Origin: Struthidea cinerea
Taxonomy: Eukaryota; Chordata; Aves; Passeriformes; Corcoracidae
Assembly (NCBI GenBank): GCA_013397865.1
Contig: VZTI01003800.1
Coordinates: 210,709-274,708 of the forward strand
Direction of reading: 5' to 3'
DNA: 64,000 bases
In this document: piece after piece, positions 27,540 through 40,360 of the stretch
Numbering within the stretch: the first letter of the stretch is position 1
Layout of the letters: each line of letters opens with the position of its first letter
The notes under the pieces: generated by a model
What the model was told of the DNA's origin: nothing
The model's database searches: none
What the model saw: the letters and a program-made list of their open reading frames with translations, nothing else
Translations under genes and position numbers: made by a program

Positions 27540-28130
27540 AAATGCCTTTTTTAAAGACAGAGGAAAGGCCATCCCGTAGGGAATATTTCATGGCTAGTGG
27601 GAGGGTTAAATAAACAAATGATAATAACACCAATCAGACCTCTTTGCTTAAAGCCTGCGGAGTCAATCTGCTTCTGACTGTGGAGATACCAACCAGCAAA
27701 GGCAAACTAATTAGACACAGTCAAACACTTAGGCAATCACACCTTGTGAATGTAAGCGTCTTCCTGTCATTTGGCAAGTCTCTCAGCTGCCTCTGAGCGT
27801 GAGACAACAAATCCCCTGCAAACAAGTTCTTCACTCTCCCTGTTAGTGAGATCTAACAGAGCACAATGGCTGGAGGTGAAAGGTGGCAGTCTAGTCAGGT
27901 AATGACATCGTCTTGAACAGCCCACATTAAAATAGTGGCACTTGTTTAGACTAGCCTATTTGCACCTACCTGCAGAGGGCCTTTTTAATGTAATTATTAG
28001 CCTCTGCAGCCCTGCTTAGGATTTGAAAATATCATTCATTTTCATCTTGCTTCAGCTACCGCTGCTATCTCCTATTCAATCTCAGTCACCTCATCTCCTC
28101 ACAAGTAAGTGTAGAAACAGAAGCAGATGA
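27540..28130. promoter_or_regulatory. Candidate conserved non-coding element (unproven)
   Basis: This block lacks simple repeats and recognisable transposon sequence. It carries several transcription-factor-like motifs: a forkhead-type ATAAACA at 27610-27616, a homeodomain-type TAATTA at 27991-27996, and CACCT/CAGCTG-type E-boxes. Such clusters are typical of developmental enhancers in gene deserts, but motif matches this short occur by chance. Only cross-species alignment would settle it. Confidence 0.22.
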
Positions 28131-31100
28131 GAAGAGTTGAATTAACAAGAAACAAGTTGGCAGGTGAGCTGTGTGACACAACAGTAAAAAAAAAAAGTTA
28201 AAAGATTTGACAATATATTCTAATCACTACCTGACTGTAGCAGAGCTGCAGGCATTGAAATAGCTTCCTGGGGAAAACAGAAAAGACAGCAGGAGAATGG
28301 TCTAAAACCCAAGGGCAGGAACCAATCCTTATGAGCCTTAGAACAAATATGTCATTACTGTCTTCCAAAGTAGTCTTATTTTCTCAGGAGTTAACTATTC
28401 ACTATTGACAAAATATGACAGGACATACAGCCTAAGGAGTGCAGTAAGGAACCACCACCCAATTCTAGCCTGAGACACCCACACACACAGCTGACTGCAG
28501 GAGCCCATAGGAAGGAATGGTGTAGCCACAGGCCAGAACTTTCACCCAGTTTTCCAATGAAAATCCATGTTGCACTGGAGAGGTGAAGTCAGTTATCTTA
28601 CTTTCCTGTGTCTTCATTCACAAAAGGTCCAGCAGAAGCTTTCTCAGGGTATCTCAGAATGTAAAGCCAGCACTTGCCAGATGAGTGAGGCAGGATGCAT
28701 TTGGAGAGTACTTCAGCAGCATGTGGCCAGTGACAAAATAGCTGGGGAAAAGAGGGACTGGTCCAAGCAAAGAAGCTGAAATATCCATTTCCTCTTGCTG
28801 GTGAAGCACAGACCTGTCAAGCATGGGATCATTGCTCTGGGAAGTTCTACAGAAACAAAAACTGGATGAAAGATACACGGAGGAGGAAAAAGAAAAATTT
28901 CTGCTTCCTTTGTAAAGAGGAATTTCAACCTATTTTAAGGTGACACCAACAAGGAGTAAATTATTTAGTTCTTGCCTTGTGTAGCAAGTCTCCTCACAGA
29001 AAGGTCATCTTGTTTACAAGATCAGTGCTAATTTCTGATAAAGAGAAGGCTCTCAAACAGCCTGTATGGAAGGTTTGCTCAGTGTGATATTTTGCCTTTT
29101 GGTACAGGTACTTTGGGTTCTATTCATTACCTTGCAAATATATCCCAAGTTGTACCAGTGAAGAGAATGTCTCTATCTGTGTGCTGTCAGGGTATTCAGG
29201 TTAATTTCTCCAGCACACAACAGTTTCACAGAAGACTGTTACAGTGTCATTTACCATCTTAATTGGTGCCACTGCCCAGCTTCCTGCGCTGAAGGACTGC
29301 CAGAGAGTCATAGCATGTCCCAAGCATTGGCTCATACCTACTTTGTTTGTTTGTAGTTTTTTCCTCCATCTGGCTGTGACGGATGAGGGTCCTTTAGCTA
29401 CACTTGTTCTGTAAACTGATATTATGCATCTGACCTAAAGTGACAGCTGGAATCAGGGCCACACTTAGAGATAATCATGCCCAACACAAAAATATAAGCG
29501 AGTTCTGGAGGGTGCCAGCCCTGGGTCAGTCTCAGCTTATTTGTCAATCTGCCAGTTCACTGCTCCTCAGTGCTGTCTTCCCCGAGTAGCAGAAGGCTCA
29601 GCTTTCAGGGGCAGTAAACGCTGAATGTTGAGAGACAAGCAGTTGGCAGGAGTCCTTGTGACAGGGGTGGGAAAAGCAAGACAGGTAGCCAGATGGATCT
29701 GGTGCGGCCCAAGGCAAGCACTGAAGCAAAGGGGTGAATCAGAATCAGAGGGTTACCATACCATGATGGGAATCTCTGATTATAGTGACACTGCATAGGC
29801 AAACTGTGTATTCTGCAAGCTCTTACGGGTGCTCTGGTCCTACTGCAGCGTCTTGGGCAAATCTTGTTTTGCAGTGACATTCCAAGGCATTTTATATTGC
29901 TACTATTGTTGCTACTTACATCAGTTTGTCTCTTTGCATCCGCCCTTTTCCACTTAGTCTCACTTTGATTCTTGAGGGGGGTTTTTAGTTAGTATTCACT
30001 GATCCTCCGGGCTCTCTATTAATTTGCTCTCAAATATTTATACCACTTCCATCAGAAACTAGGACTTACACAAACTAAATTTATTGATTAGTAAAGCAGC
30101 ATATTTTGCAGACAGAAGTGTTGTCTCTCATCAGACTATCTGATGGAAAGTGGGGAAATTGGAGTTCTCCAGCCATCATATCCTTAAGCAAGTTATGACA
30201 CCCTGACACATCACAACTACTGTTACCTATTAAAAAAGAAGGAAGTTTTAAATGAACTTAAGGAATTCAGTTTGAAATTTTCAAGACTAAGAGGCTGAAA
30301 ATAATTCATTTGGTCTGGATAAATTATTCAGTGCTATTGCACCACTAATACTTGTTTATTTATACTTATTTATACCAGATATACACAAACACACCCACCC
30401 CAACACACTGTTACTTAGCTTAATATTTTAATTGTATAAAATATTAAGCGATGAATACAGTATTATCTTGCATATAATATGACCTTATTTTTCAAGCAAA
30501 GGCGACAGGGTATTGAAGCATCAGTCTGTGTGTGAATCTCTCTAATGACACACCGCATCATGGGAAGCAGCTGCCTCACGGTATTGAAACAATCTTTGCT
30601 CACACAAGCCTGTCAAAATTAGGATGTGACTGATGCCTGTACCTGTAACTATATTCCTCATGATACTGCATCTCATTTTTCAGCAGATTTCATACTGCTC
30701 CTCAAGGGTCCTCACTTGCAGGTCCAGGATTTAGAGGACAGGCTAAGGAACACCTGCCCTTTTGGAAGGCCAGAGACAAAAGCATTAAAACCACTATTAC
30801 CTGCAAAATGGAAGAGACACTGTTTTTATCTCTTTGGCCACAGGACTGAAGCAGGGGTACTGGAGAAAATCATGGAACCAGGATTTTGTCACAGCTGTTC
30901 ATCCATGCTCTTCCCACATTTCCCTTCAGGTATTAGACCTGAATAAAGACAGAAGGGATGTTCATGGAGCAACGAACTTCCTCAGACAACAGACATCTCC
31001 TGGACCTGGCACCAGCTGTAGGGATGCCCAAACAACACATTTTTTTTCTCTTTCCTTTTCTTTCAAATAGTATTTTAAAGAAAACCACGTTCAAAGAGGG

Positions 31101-34100
31101 AAACATTTCCACAAAAAGGAGCAAGCAAGGAGATGGCCCAAAAGAGACCTGAGGCAAATTAAAGCCCAATTTAACTTTTGCTCAATAACTTCACTTCATT
31201 TGGATGAATCATTTATGTGGTGAAAAACTTCAGCTTACTACACGAGAAAACTCAATTAATAGCCAAAGTGCTGAGAGAATAGGGAAGGGGAAGCATGGAG
31301 GCAGAACTCCAGCTACCAAGTTAAGAAGCAGAAATAAAAGCCTTTTGACACAGAGCATTAGAAACATTGAAGAGGAAATGGGAAGAGTTCCTACCCCCCT
31401 CCCCGCCGTCCACAGCAGGAAGAATGCTTACACAGGAGAGTTGATGAATAAGAGAGAATAAATCCAGGTGCAGGACTCAGGAAAGACTTGTACCACACTA
31501 TGCCATTGCAGGTGGGCCCCAAACAACCAGGCAAAGGAAGGGGACAGGGGAAGCTCGAAGTGGAGCAGCGACAAGACTGTCAGTGCCTCAGCTGCCCCAC
31601 TAGCACAGTCATCATCCTCACTGCCTCCGTTGGTAGGCCAGAAAGAGAGCTTCCCTGACAGTTCCTTGGATTATGGAAAGGATATTTTATCTTGGCTTGG
31701 AGACACACTTTCCCAGTTGCTCAGTGCCATTAGCATAAGGACTCGATGTTTCTTAGGGGCTGCTCTGTCTCTGCTCTCTAGGCAGAAGGTACCAAGAGTA
31801 TTCAGAACAAAGGCAAATCACAACCTTGCCTTTACTACCAAGAGATGAGAAGACAGAAACGATTTCCAGCCTTTTTCACATTACCCACTGCTTTTCTTTC
31901 GGATCTGTAACTACGCAAATTCCTCTTAAACACAGAGAAAAGTAAGTCCCATTTAGCACAATATCAGACAACTTCTCAGTCGTGAAGACTCCGTCCCATC
32001 AAAGTGTGAGAAGCCAGTTGTGGGGCAGGAGCAGTTTATGAATTACAGCTTTTTTCAAAAGGAATAGAGAGAATGAGCACTTTTGTTCTCCAGCAAACTT
32101 AAACATAGCAGCAGAAACCAAATACTTAACTAAATTTTTCTGCTGGCTCCCTTGTTTGCTTATTAAATGTAGAGGAAGGAATATTAGGTTCAAGTGGTAG
32201 TAACAGAAAAAGGGAAATTGAATGATAGCTTGATTCCGGTGGTCTCTCAGGTTTTATCACATTGGAATATGTTTAACCCTTCAAAATCTGGTCAATTCTC
32301 ATCTGTGGTAGGAAAACTGCTTTGTTAGAAAGAGAAAAATGCACTGGTGCATATGGTATACCATTAGTAAGTCTCACACCCCATAATAGGAACATTTGTA
32401 CACAAATGTGGTTTTTGGGACCTAGCCAAGAGCAGAGCACCCTGTGAATCATAATGCACAGCTAATGAGTTATTTTTGGTAAATTTGGCAGAGTTAATAG
32501 AACCAATTTGTCCCCAGAAAGCTAAATCACTTATCGCATCTTTGGAGGTGCTAAGGGAATCTAGAACTTCAGGATGCTGTCAATAAAAACGAAAGAAGCA
32601 CAAAGCTGCCTGTTAATTTGTGCTCCTCTCTACTTCTGTTTAGAACAAAGGTAAGATATATGAGATGCTCTGACAGGCAGGGAAATTCATTACAGGAAGT
32701 AACAGTGCAATTTAACTGTGCTCCAGGGCTGATGCTGGTTGCCTGAGGTAGGTGACCACAAAGAAAATAGACTATTATTTTTGGGAAACATCCAATTAAA
32801 CAGCTAGACCCAAAGTGCAAAGCCCTGAAAAGATGTTGAATTGCCCATGTCCTAAGCATGGGAGATGTGGAGCTCTGGTTCAACGTGCTACAGACTGCTT
32901 ATAAATTCAGATCTGAAACAATATTTCACATCCTTATGAAACAGAAAGGTATTCAATTCAAATTGAAATTGAAGGGGAGGCTGGGAGGTTAATATGAGGT
33001 TTTGGTTTGGGAATGTCTCTGGTGGCAGAAAAAAGTCTAATTATTTTCCATTTAGAGAGTATGCCTCCAACCCGGAAAGTCATTGCCACAGCTGTATTTC
33101 CTATGGGAAATTGCCCTTAACTCCTCCCTTTCAGGTGTAAGTTGTCATTAATGCCCTTCCTATGTTGAGCAAAGGAGCTGCATATGGATGTGCAAAAGAT
33201 ATCCACTGAAGTTTCCACTTTAATGTCCAATGAAAAATGTATTTGGGTAGGGAACTCTAGTTTTGAGTGTATAGCAATTGTCTGCATTAACCAACCAGCC
33301 TAAGTGGAGTGCACTGAATAGGAAATGAGAGTAAAGCAAAAGTTAGAGCTATGCCAAACTACCTGAGTGTAATGTGGATAGCAGTGAACTGTGACTCATG
33401 TCATGTTGTGTTATGTAGCGTCAAATCACTGTACAGTGTGACACAACGTAAGCAACATGAGTGGCATGAATGTGACACAGCACAGCCTTTTTTCCTCTCT
33501 CCTTCTCTTTTCCTTTTTTTTTTTTTTTTTAAGAGCATTTTACTTTTAATCAGATAGCTGCTGTCAATTCAGATAACAGCTGCCTGACCCAAATTTTCAG
33601 CTGACTGAAGTGGACGAATACTGAAGTATGGACTTTCTATTATGAAAAGTTAACATTCCAGACTAGCCTGGCATCTAAAAATACTCTTGTCTCATTCTCT
33701 TCCCCCCACCTGCTTCTTCCTCCCCTAACACCAGTTATATTTTCTTACTGATACTGAATCAATAATTTCATTTCTATATCACAAATCTTAAAAAAATACT
33801 GGCAAAAAAAGTATACTGGAATTTTACTTACTGATGTTTAATTATTAATGTAGGCTTCTTTAAACATATTTGGCTCTCTGAAACAGCTCTTTAGAGCTGT
33901 GTTCCATTTCTTATTGCTTACCTATTCTGTTTGTTCTCTGCCTCCCTGATCCTTTTCGATTTTCTGCAGGTTAGCAAGTGCTGCATTGTCTGCTTTTGAA
34001 ATGTGTCTTTAGGCATGCTTTTGTTTGACAAGGAATGCCAAGGCTGAGCTGACAAAGTCTGTTTGAAAATCTTTTTCCAGGTATACAAGATCAGTAAGTC

Positions 34101-37100
34101 TGTTCAATGTATTCTGTGATTAGTATTTTTCTTCAGATATTTATATCAACATTTCAGGTTTAGTGAAAGATGTTTTCTGAGCATACCTGTCAGTGGGAAA
34201 CCTACTAAAGGTAAGTAACAGTATCATTTATATATTCAAATGTATAAATATATTTATGGTAAATAGTTGACATCTCTCTCCATATAACTTAAAAGAAAAT
34301 ATACCTTTAACAAGCACTCAGCCACTGTTCTTTTCACAGGTTGAAACAAATATCAACGTATGAAAACTGTCTTTTAGGTATTTTGGCTCTAGCTTTTTAC
34401 AAACAGGATCATTTTAAACATAATATTTAGATTTCTGCACCCTTTCCCCTGCAGGGGCAGGGGCACTGGGGATAATGTTTGTCCTGTAAGGCAAACTTTC
34501 AGGTGAAAAAAGCATTTATATATTCAGACACTGCACACTCATGAATTCCAAATAGGATTTGTTGCTGATTCTTTTGGGTTTATTTTTTAAACTGAAGACA
34601 TGTTTTGCCTTTTACCTCCCCAGTTGCAACAGAGATCACATCCTTGACCCAACAATCTGGTGAACGCTGTATCCTAAAAGAGGCAAATTGAACAAAGGTG
34701 GCACTATTAAAACATGTAGATCCCTCTTTTAGCAACACATCTCCTGTTTACCATGGGATACAATGGCCTCAAGAGGCAACATTCCATGCTAATGACAGAG
34801 AATTTTGTGAATCGTTGGAAAAAAGTACAACAGCCCCAAAATCTTTACTTTTTATTCCTTTCCTCCACAGAGCCGCCATCACATAATTCTACTGTCACTC
34901 TGATTAAGGCTGGAGCCTGATACACACTGTCTTTTCATGGGGATATGGGAGCAAATGACTCCCATATACCAGGTAGTGCTGGGATTTTCCAGGTGGTGCT
35001 AAGATCCCAGACACTTCCCTCTGAGCTGGAAAGGAAAGTCTGTGTAGAAGATCTGACACTACATGTCAGTGAGTTAGCAAGAATATGAATTGAAGGCAGA
35101 ACACAGACCTAGCTGAAGAACTGAAGTTTTAATGTAGAACTGAATTTTCCTTCTGATGACCACAGCAAATGCTTGTTGGAAAGCAGAAGGCAAATAAGGG
35201 ATTTGTGAATCTCTCCTATGGTGAGATTAGTTCCTCTCTTACCTAAAAGGCTGAAAAAACTCTTCAACAAGAAAAAATTCTCATTTTCTTGTCATTGAAA
35301 CTCTAAGTGCTGGAAGTGTCAAACTCTTAACTGCAAAATAAGCTACACTTTGGTTTATGGTTCTTTTTGTTTGTTTGTATCTTTGTTTTTTGCAGAGGAC
35401 TAAACCAAATACCTAAATTTAACGTGACAATCAAAATGCAGACCCCAATTTTGTAACCTTAAACTAAAGCTGCTCTACTGCAAATGCATTTTAAGACTCT
35501 CTTCTCCGTTAACAAAGTTCACATTTACACACCCTATATCTCCATTAGGCAATAAGCAAAGAGATCCTACATCAGCTGGGTGTATTAAAATTTCACTGTC
35601 CTCTCTTTTTTTTCCATATGCCACTAAATTTTAAAACAACATCAAGATAATAATAGGCAGCCCAATCCTACCAAGGCATGACCTTGTCAAATCATGATCA
35701 AAAGAGATGAGCATGCACACTCCCTGTTTTTTCCCAAAGGGCATGGTACAGAGCTGAGAAAGAGCATCGGAGCCAAGATTGGAAACTATAAAATACGTGT
35801 CACTTAAAAAATATATTTTACTTTCACTTAATTTCAATTATATTAATGCTAATAGCAAGGAAGATCTATGGATCTAAGAATCCATTGCACATTCCTTGCT
35901 CAAAGGAAGAAATAATAGAAGATGTTTGGGTTTTAGGTAAATAAAAACCATAAATATTCTAACAGTTTTCTGATACAGCAAAAGTACTAATCTAGTGCAT
36001 TTGAAACCAGAAAAGGAGAAAAATTGATCTGAACTTTGAAACATGCAGAAGTATTTGGCTTATGATCTTTTGCCATAAAAAATGAAACCAGCCAATTCAA
36101 ATGTAAGAAGTTGATCTTGTTTAAAAGGTGCTTGGCTCTCTAATTACATGAGAAGTACCTTTTTTTAATAATTCATTAGAAATATGGGGGAGCAAGATAA
36201 AGACAAAGTCTAAAAATACCAACCATGTAAACTACTGTTGAACTGCTCTCTTAAAATTAAAAGCTGAAATTCTTTGACTGTCTCATTTTCTAGCAGAACA
36301 CAAGAAAGGAATATTTTAGTTGGTTCTCACCCTCCAGGCAAAGTAGTATAAAACCTCTGGCCTGATTCCAACCCCATTATCAAAGGGCCACTCACCTAAT
36401 CTAAAAAAGCAGCTCTTCATCAATTTATCATTAACAAGAGCATTACAATATAATGTAGGAAAAGGGCTTTTCACCAGGGATTCAGTTAATGGGAGTCTAG
36501 AGCCACATAACAAGCATGGCAGAAGATATTCCACAGTAGGTAAAGATAATATACATATATTCTACACAAAGCATACTGCAAATAACTTCTCTGTTGCTGA
36601 TGAGCTCTCTCAAATACTTTTTTTTAAAATATTTAATTTTAAAAGTTGAAGTCTAGTTGAATTCTACAGCAACATACATGAATACAAAGTAATTAGCTGC
36701 TGAGTCCCTGTGAAAATATTTTATACAATACATTTGTCAACAGTGAAAGAGTGACTCTGCTAGGCTTTTGTGAAATTTCACTAGTGTTGATTCCTGTTCA
36801 CTATCCCACTACCTCTAATCTCAGGAGCTCAAAAATCAAAAGCCAAACATCCAAAATTCAGATTAGTTAAGATGTCACCAAAAAAAAAAACCATGCAAGT
36901 GATCTTTGACTTTTTAGTCTCGTTCTGAGGATTAGGAATGTTCCTCTCAATCTAAATGCATAGTCCATGGGGTGAACACCCTATTTTATGTTTAAACACA
37001 AGTTGAATTTGGACATACTTTTATGAATTCCGTAGCTGAAACTTTCAGGCAAACGTTGATACTGTCAGGCAAGCCACAATACCACAACTGATGAGTTTCA

Positions 37101-37886
37101 TGCCAGTAGCAAGGCTGCTGTACCACCCTTGGTCGTTAATGCCACATCACTGCTCTACTGCATCCCACAGGAGGAAAAATTCAAGCCAGACTAGGGCAGG
37201 TAAATAACTTCTTTATGCAGCTCATCAAAGTCTCCAATACAGAGTTGGTGACACATTTTTGAGCTGAGATCAGCTTGGAGACAAAAAATGACATCTGTTC
37301 CAGCCTAAAACTTGCCATGTAAAGTTAATCCATCAATGATGCTTGAAGGAAGAGGAGCAGCAGAATGAGCTTGTATCAGATCAGCACTTTGCATCGTGAG
37401 GCTGCAGGTTTTTGGGGGGCTTTGGCAGGAGCCATGCGACTAACTGTATCCTGTGGCCTCATCTGAACTCAAAACAATAAAGAATACGGACAGAGAACAC
37501 TGGAGTTTCACAACAAAACAAGAAAAAAAACTCTCACTATCTGTATTTCTGAAATTATTTCATCTTAAGAGAGACAGGCATTGGTATACTCCTAATATGA
37601 TGTTTCCTTAGCATACAGGTTTACCAAACTGTAATACTCTAAGATACTTAAAAACAGTATTTTAGACTGACTTGGTGTAAATGAACTATTTTCCACCAGC
37701 TCTAAGAAATTAATCTATTACAGGCCAAACAAGAAGTTCCTGTGCTTAAGTGAAGGTAAAATAAATTAGGGGGGGAAAAAGCCATAAAATTCATATATCT
37801 TTAGTAAATTATTAGGTCTGATGAAATAGTGAACCACGTGACACTTCCACCACTTCAAATCAGATCTAGGAGTGAAGTTATGGATC
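28131..37886. other. Non-coding stretch with hairpins and a polypyrimidine tract
   Basis: No gene recognised. The longest open frame is 126 codons (plus, 31468-31848) and shows no known domain. A pyrimidine-rich run starts near 33485 and ends in 17 T residues (33514-33530). Compound hairpin sequence lies just upstream at 33394-33462. A 9-bp inverted repeat, ATATGGGAG (34943-34951) with CTCCCATAT (34959-34967), has a 7-base loop. Confidence 0.55.
33394..33462. repeat. Compound imperfect hairpin
   Basis: ACTCATGT (33394-33401) pairs with ACATGAGT (33455-33462). Inside it GTTGTGT (33405-33411) pairs with ACACAAC (33441-33447), and the loop contains the self-complementary ACTGTACAGT (33428-33437). 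The arms are separated by an asymmetric 3/7-base internal loop, which is poorer than a usual microRNA precursor. I consider it a structural curiosity only. Confidence 0.45.
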
Positions 37887-38340
37887 CTGCAAAAAATACC
37901 AAGTGTTGCTATACATAACAGTTCATCTGATCAGCAATGCAGGTCACAGCAAACACTTCACCCCAGTGCTCTGGCTTACCGTGCAGGGCTCCCTGCAGAG
38001 TGGAGACGAGTTCAAGGTCACTACCCTGAAATTTGAAGTGCGCTGCAGGACTGGCCCCACCTACCTGAGAGACCTCCTTCCCCCTCTCTGATCACAACCT
38101 CCCATGACAGCTGCGTTTCTCCAAACAGTGAATCTGCCAGCCAAACAGGCAAGATGCTCCTGAGAGGAAGAGATGACTTTTGGAGGAGCTGGATATGGAC
38201 TATGGACCTTCTTCCCCGAGGAGAGAAAAATAAACTCACTTGCAAACTTCAGTGTAAACCTCATCTTTCCAGCTGAACATCCTGCAATAACATCTTCAAA
38301 CAAAGCGAAAGTCTATAAAATAATCAAATTCTTTCCCTGA
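37887..38340 (+). pseudogene. C-terminal remnant of an L2-like LINE ORF
   Basis: Seen: frame 37903-38340 is continuous, with in-frame stops only at 38089 and 38161 before the terminal stop at 38338. It reads SKHFTPVLWL, then FKVTTLKFEV, then GTGPTYLRDLLPPL-like sequence (here RTGPTYLRDLLPPL), and later GYGLWTFFPEE and SLANFSVNLIFPAEH. A one-base shift upstream gives LQKIPSVA at 37887. Known: the order HITPVL / LTFKAL / YL.DLL / LWN.LPEE / SL..FK..LKT.LF is the C-terminal tail, after the reverse transcriptase domain, of L2-clade and related non-LTR retrotransposons. Inferred: a 5'-truncated, inactive ancient copy. No poly-A or short 3' repeat could be assigned beyond 38340. A related CR1-superfamily element is the main alternative. 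Confidence 0.62.
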
Positions 38341-39263
38341 CAGGCTGAGACAGAGGGGAGTGCTTCATACAGAAAGATGCATTCACACACACACACTGCT
38401 CTTAGTAACAGAAAGTGTTTTGATATTACAGTGCATGAGGGTACGTACACAAGAGCATACTGAGACCAAACAAGACAGCTACAGTGATATTTCAGGAACA
38501 GGATTAGTAGATGTACTATACTGCATCAAATACATAATGAAGTGCTCACACAGATATTTTATGTTCTTGCCTGTTGGCCTCTATGTGTTGCCAAAGGAAC
38601 TGGTGTCCTGATACACAGCTTAAACACAAAAGTTACATTCTTTCTTAAAATATTTTGAGAATCATTAGACTGGGGATACTCCCTTCCAAAGAGGTTGGTG
38701 GTCTCTGCTAACAGGTTTTGTTTGACAGCAGCTTCATATAACATGGCAGATACTTTGCTTTTGCCTATCTCCCTTCAAATGAGGAAAAACAAGACCAGAA
38801 TGAGTGTGCATTACCAAAGCCATGTCCTGCCAGTATTTTCAAGATTACCCCCCCTCCCTTACTCTGACCCAAGACAAAGAGGCAAAACTGAAAAAAACAG
38901 CACAAGGGTCATGCCCACCAAAATGAATTATGCCAGTAGAAACTCTCCACTTTGATAATTTCAAAGTATTTAATTTTTATTTCAATTTTTGAAAGACATG
39001 TTTTGTAATCCTATTCATGAGATATTTGAAACTAGACAAGTGATTGTATCCTGTTTCAAACTTATCAAATCAGAATAATTAAACCCCAGAAAGGATCATC
39101 CAAGAATTTATTGGCATTTATTCATTCCTATTAAATGCTTTAATTTCACAGAACTGACACTCTCCAGAAAAAAACCCACTTTGCCACAAAATTCCCAGCC
39201 AAACCCAACAAAGAGCATCCTTCTGAAAGGTCTCGAGAAAAAGTTCTGAGTGTTTTTCCCTTA
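38341..39263. other. Non-coding stretch between LINE remnant and solo LTR
   Basis: No gene or repeat end recognised, apart from a short (AC)n near 38384-38396. The first part may be the untranslated tail of the L2-like element, but it carries no diagnostic sequence. Confidence 0.5.
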
Positions 39264-39268
39264 GGGAT
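39264..39268 (+). repeat. Left target-site duplication of solo LTR
   Basis: GGGAT immediately precedes the LTR start TGTACTGG. The same five bases directly follow the LTR end at 40356-40360. Identical copies mark a retroviral-type integration. Confidence 0.85.
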
Positions 39269-40355
39269 TGTACTGGTTTGGCACGGCCTGGTTTTGGGTA
39301 GCAGGAGGGCCAAAAAGACGGCTCCCGTGAGGAAGCTGCTGGAAGCTTCCCACCGTGTCCGGCAGAGCCAATGGCTGATGGCTCTGAAGATGGACATGCT
39401 GCTGGCCAAAACTGGGCCAATGAGAGAGGCTGGTAACACCTCTGTGATGACATATTTAAGAAGAAAATCACAAAAACAAAGTCACAAGACTTTGGATTCT
39501 AGTCAGAGAAGAGGAGGAGGAAAGGAAAACAACATGGGAACACCAAGATCAGTGAAGAAGGAGGGGGAGGAGGTGCTCCAGGCGCCAGAGTTGAGATTCC
39601 TCTGCAGGCCGTGGTGAAGACCATGGTGAAGCAGGTTGCCCCCCTGCCCATGGACATGGATCCACGGGGGATGCAGAGATCCACCTGCAGCCCATGAGGG
39701 AGGAGCCCATGCCAGAGCGGGCGGATGCCTGGAGGAGGCTGTGATCCAGTGGAAGACCCAGTGGAGAGAGAGGGCCCTTGCTTCCAGGCTGGAGCAGCCT
39801 GTTCTTGGAGGACTGCACCCTGTGGAAAGAGAGAGAGACCCACGGTGCAGCAGTTTTGGGAGGGCTGTGTCCCCGTGGAAGGGGCTCACGCTGCAGCAGG
39901 TGCGGTGTGGCTGCTGCTCGTGAGAGTGGACCTACGCTGGGGAAGTTCACGGAGAACTGTCTCTCCTGCGAGGGACCCCACAGCATCACAGGGGACCTCA
40001 TGGCCTCACTCCTCTCCCCGAGCAGCGGAAGAGAATCTCGGTGATGAACTGACTGAAGCCCCGTGCCCTGTCTCCCTGAGCTGTCGGTGGGAAGGAGGGA
40101 GGGGCTGGGGGGGAAGGTGTTCTAAGGGCTTATTTTACTTCTCATTATCCTCCTCTGATTCTGTTAGTAATAAATTCACTTCGCAACTTAAGTTGAGCCT
40201 GTTTCGCCCTTGAAGTGTTTCTCCTGGTCCTTATCTCATTCATGAAGCATTCGTTCATTTTTTTCCTTTTCCTTCCTCTGCCCAGTTGTGGCAGGGAAGG
40301 GTGAGCAAGCGGCTCTTGTGGGTGCCTGGTGTTGGGCCAGTGTCAAACCACAACA
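39269..40355 (+). mobile_element. Solo LTR of an avian endogenous retrovirus
   Basis: Seen: the 1087-bp element begins TGTACTGGTTTGGCA and ends GTCAAACCACAACA. The ends form an imperfect inverted repeat with TG...CA termini, and identical GGGAT copies lie on both sides. The interior is clearly more GC-rich than its surroundings. A TATA-like ATATTTAA lies at 39452-39459, and a polyadenylation signal AATAAA at 40169-40174, followed by a T/G-rich region. Known: an isolated LTR with intact flanking duplication results from recombination between the two LTRs of a provirus. A 5-bp duplication fits ERVL-type or some class I elements, better than the 6 bp usual for alpha/beta-type. Inferred orientation is plus, from the AATAAA. 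Long overlapping open frames (up to 162 codons) in several frames follow from the GC-rich composition and are not genes. No retroviral coding sequence is present next to it. Confidence 0.88.
40169..40174 (+). terminator. LTR polyadenylation signal
   Basis: The canonical AATAAA sits in the 3' third of the solo LTR, where the R region of a retroviral LTR would end. A matching but degenerate AT-rich segment is found in the second LTR remnant near 41970-42010. Confidence 0.6.
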
Positions 40356-40360
40356 GGGAT
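40356..40360 (+). repeat. Right target-site duplication of solo LTR
   Basis: GGGAT directly after the terminal CA of the LTR, identical to 39264-39268. Removing the LTR and one copy restores a plausible empty site. Confidence 0.85.

Noticed and set aside
31468..31848. 126-codon plus-strand open frame, Ser-rich
   Set aside because: No known motif and no conserved start or splice signals; low-complexity Ser content is compatible with chance.
39499..40213. Several overlapping open frames of 114-162 codons on both strands
   Set aside because: They lie wholly inside the GC-rich solo LTR, where stop codons are rare; overlapping frames on both strands argue against coding.
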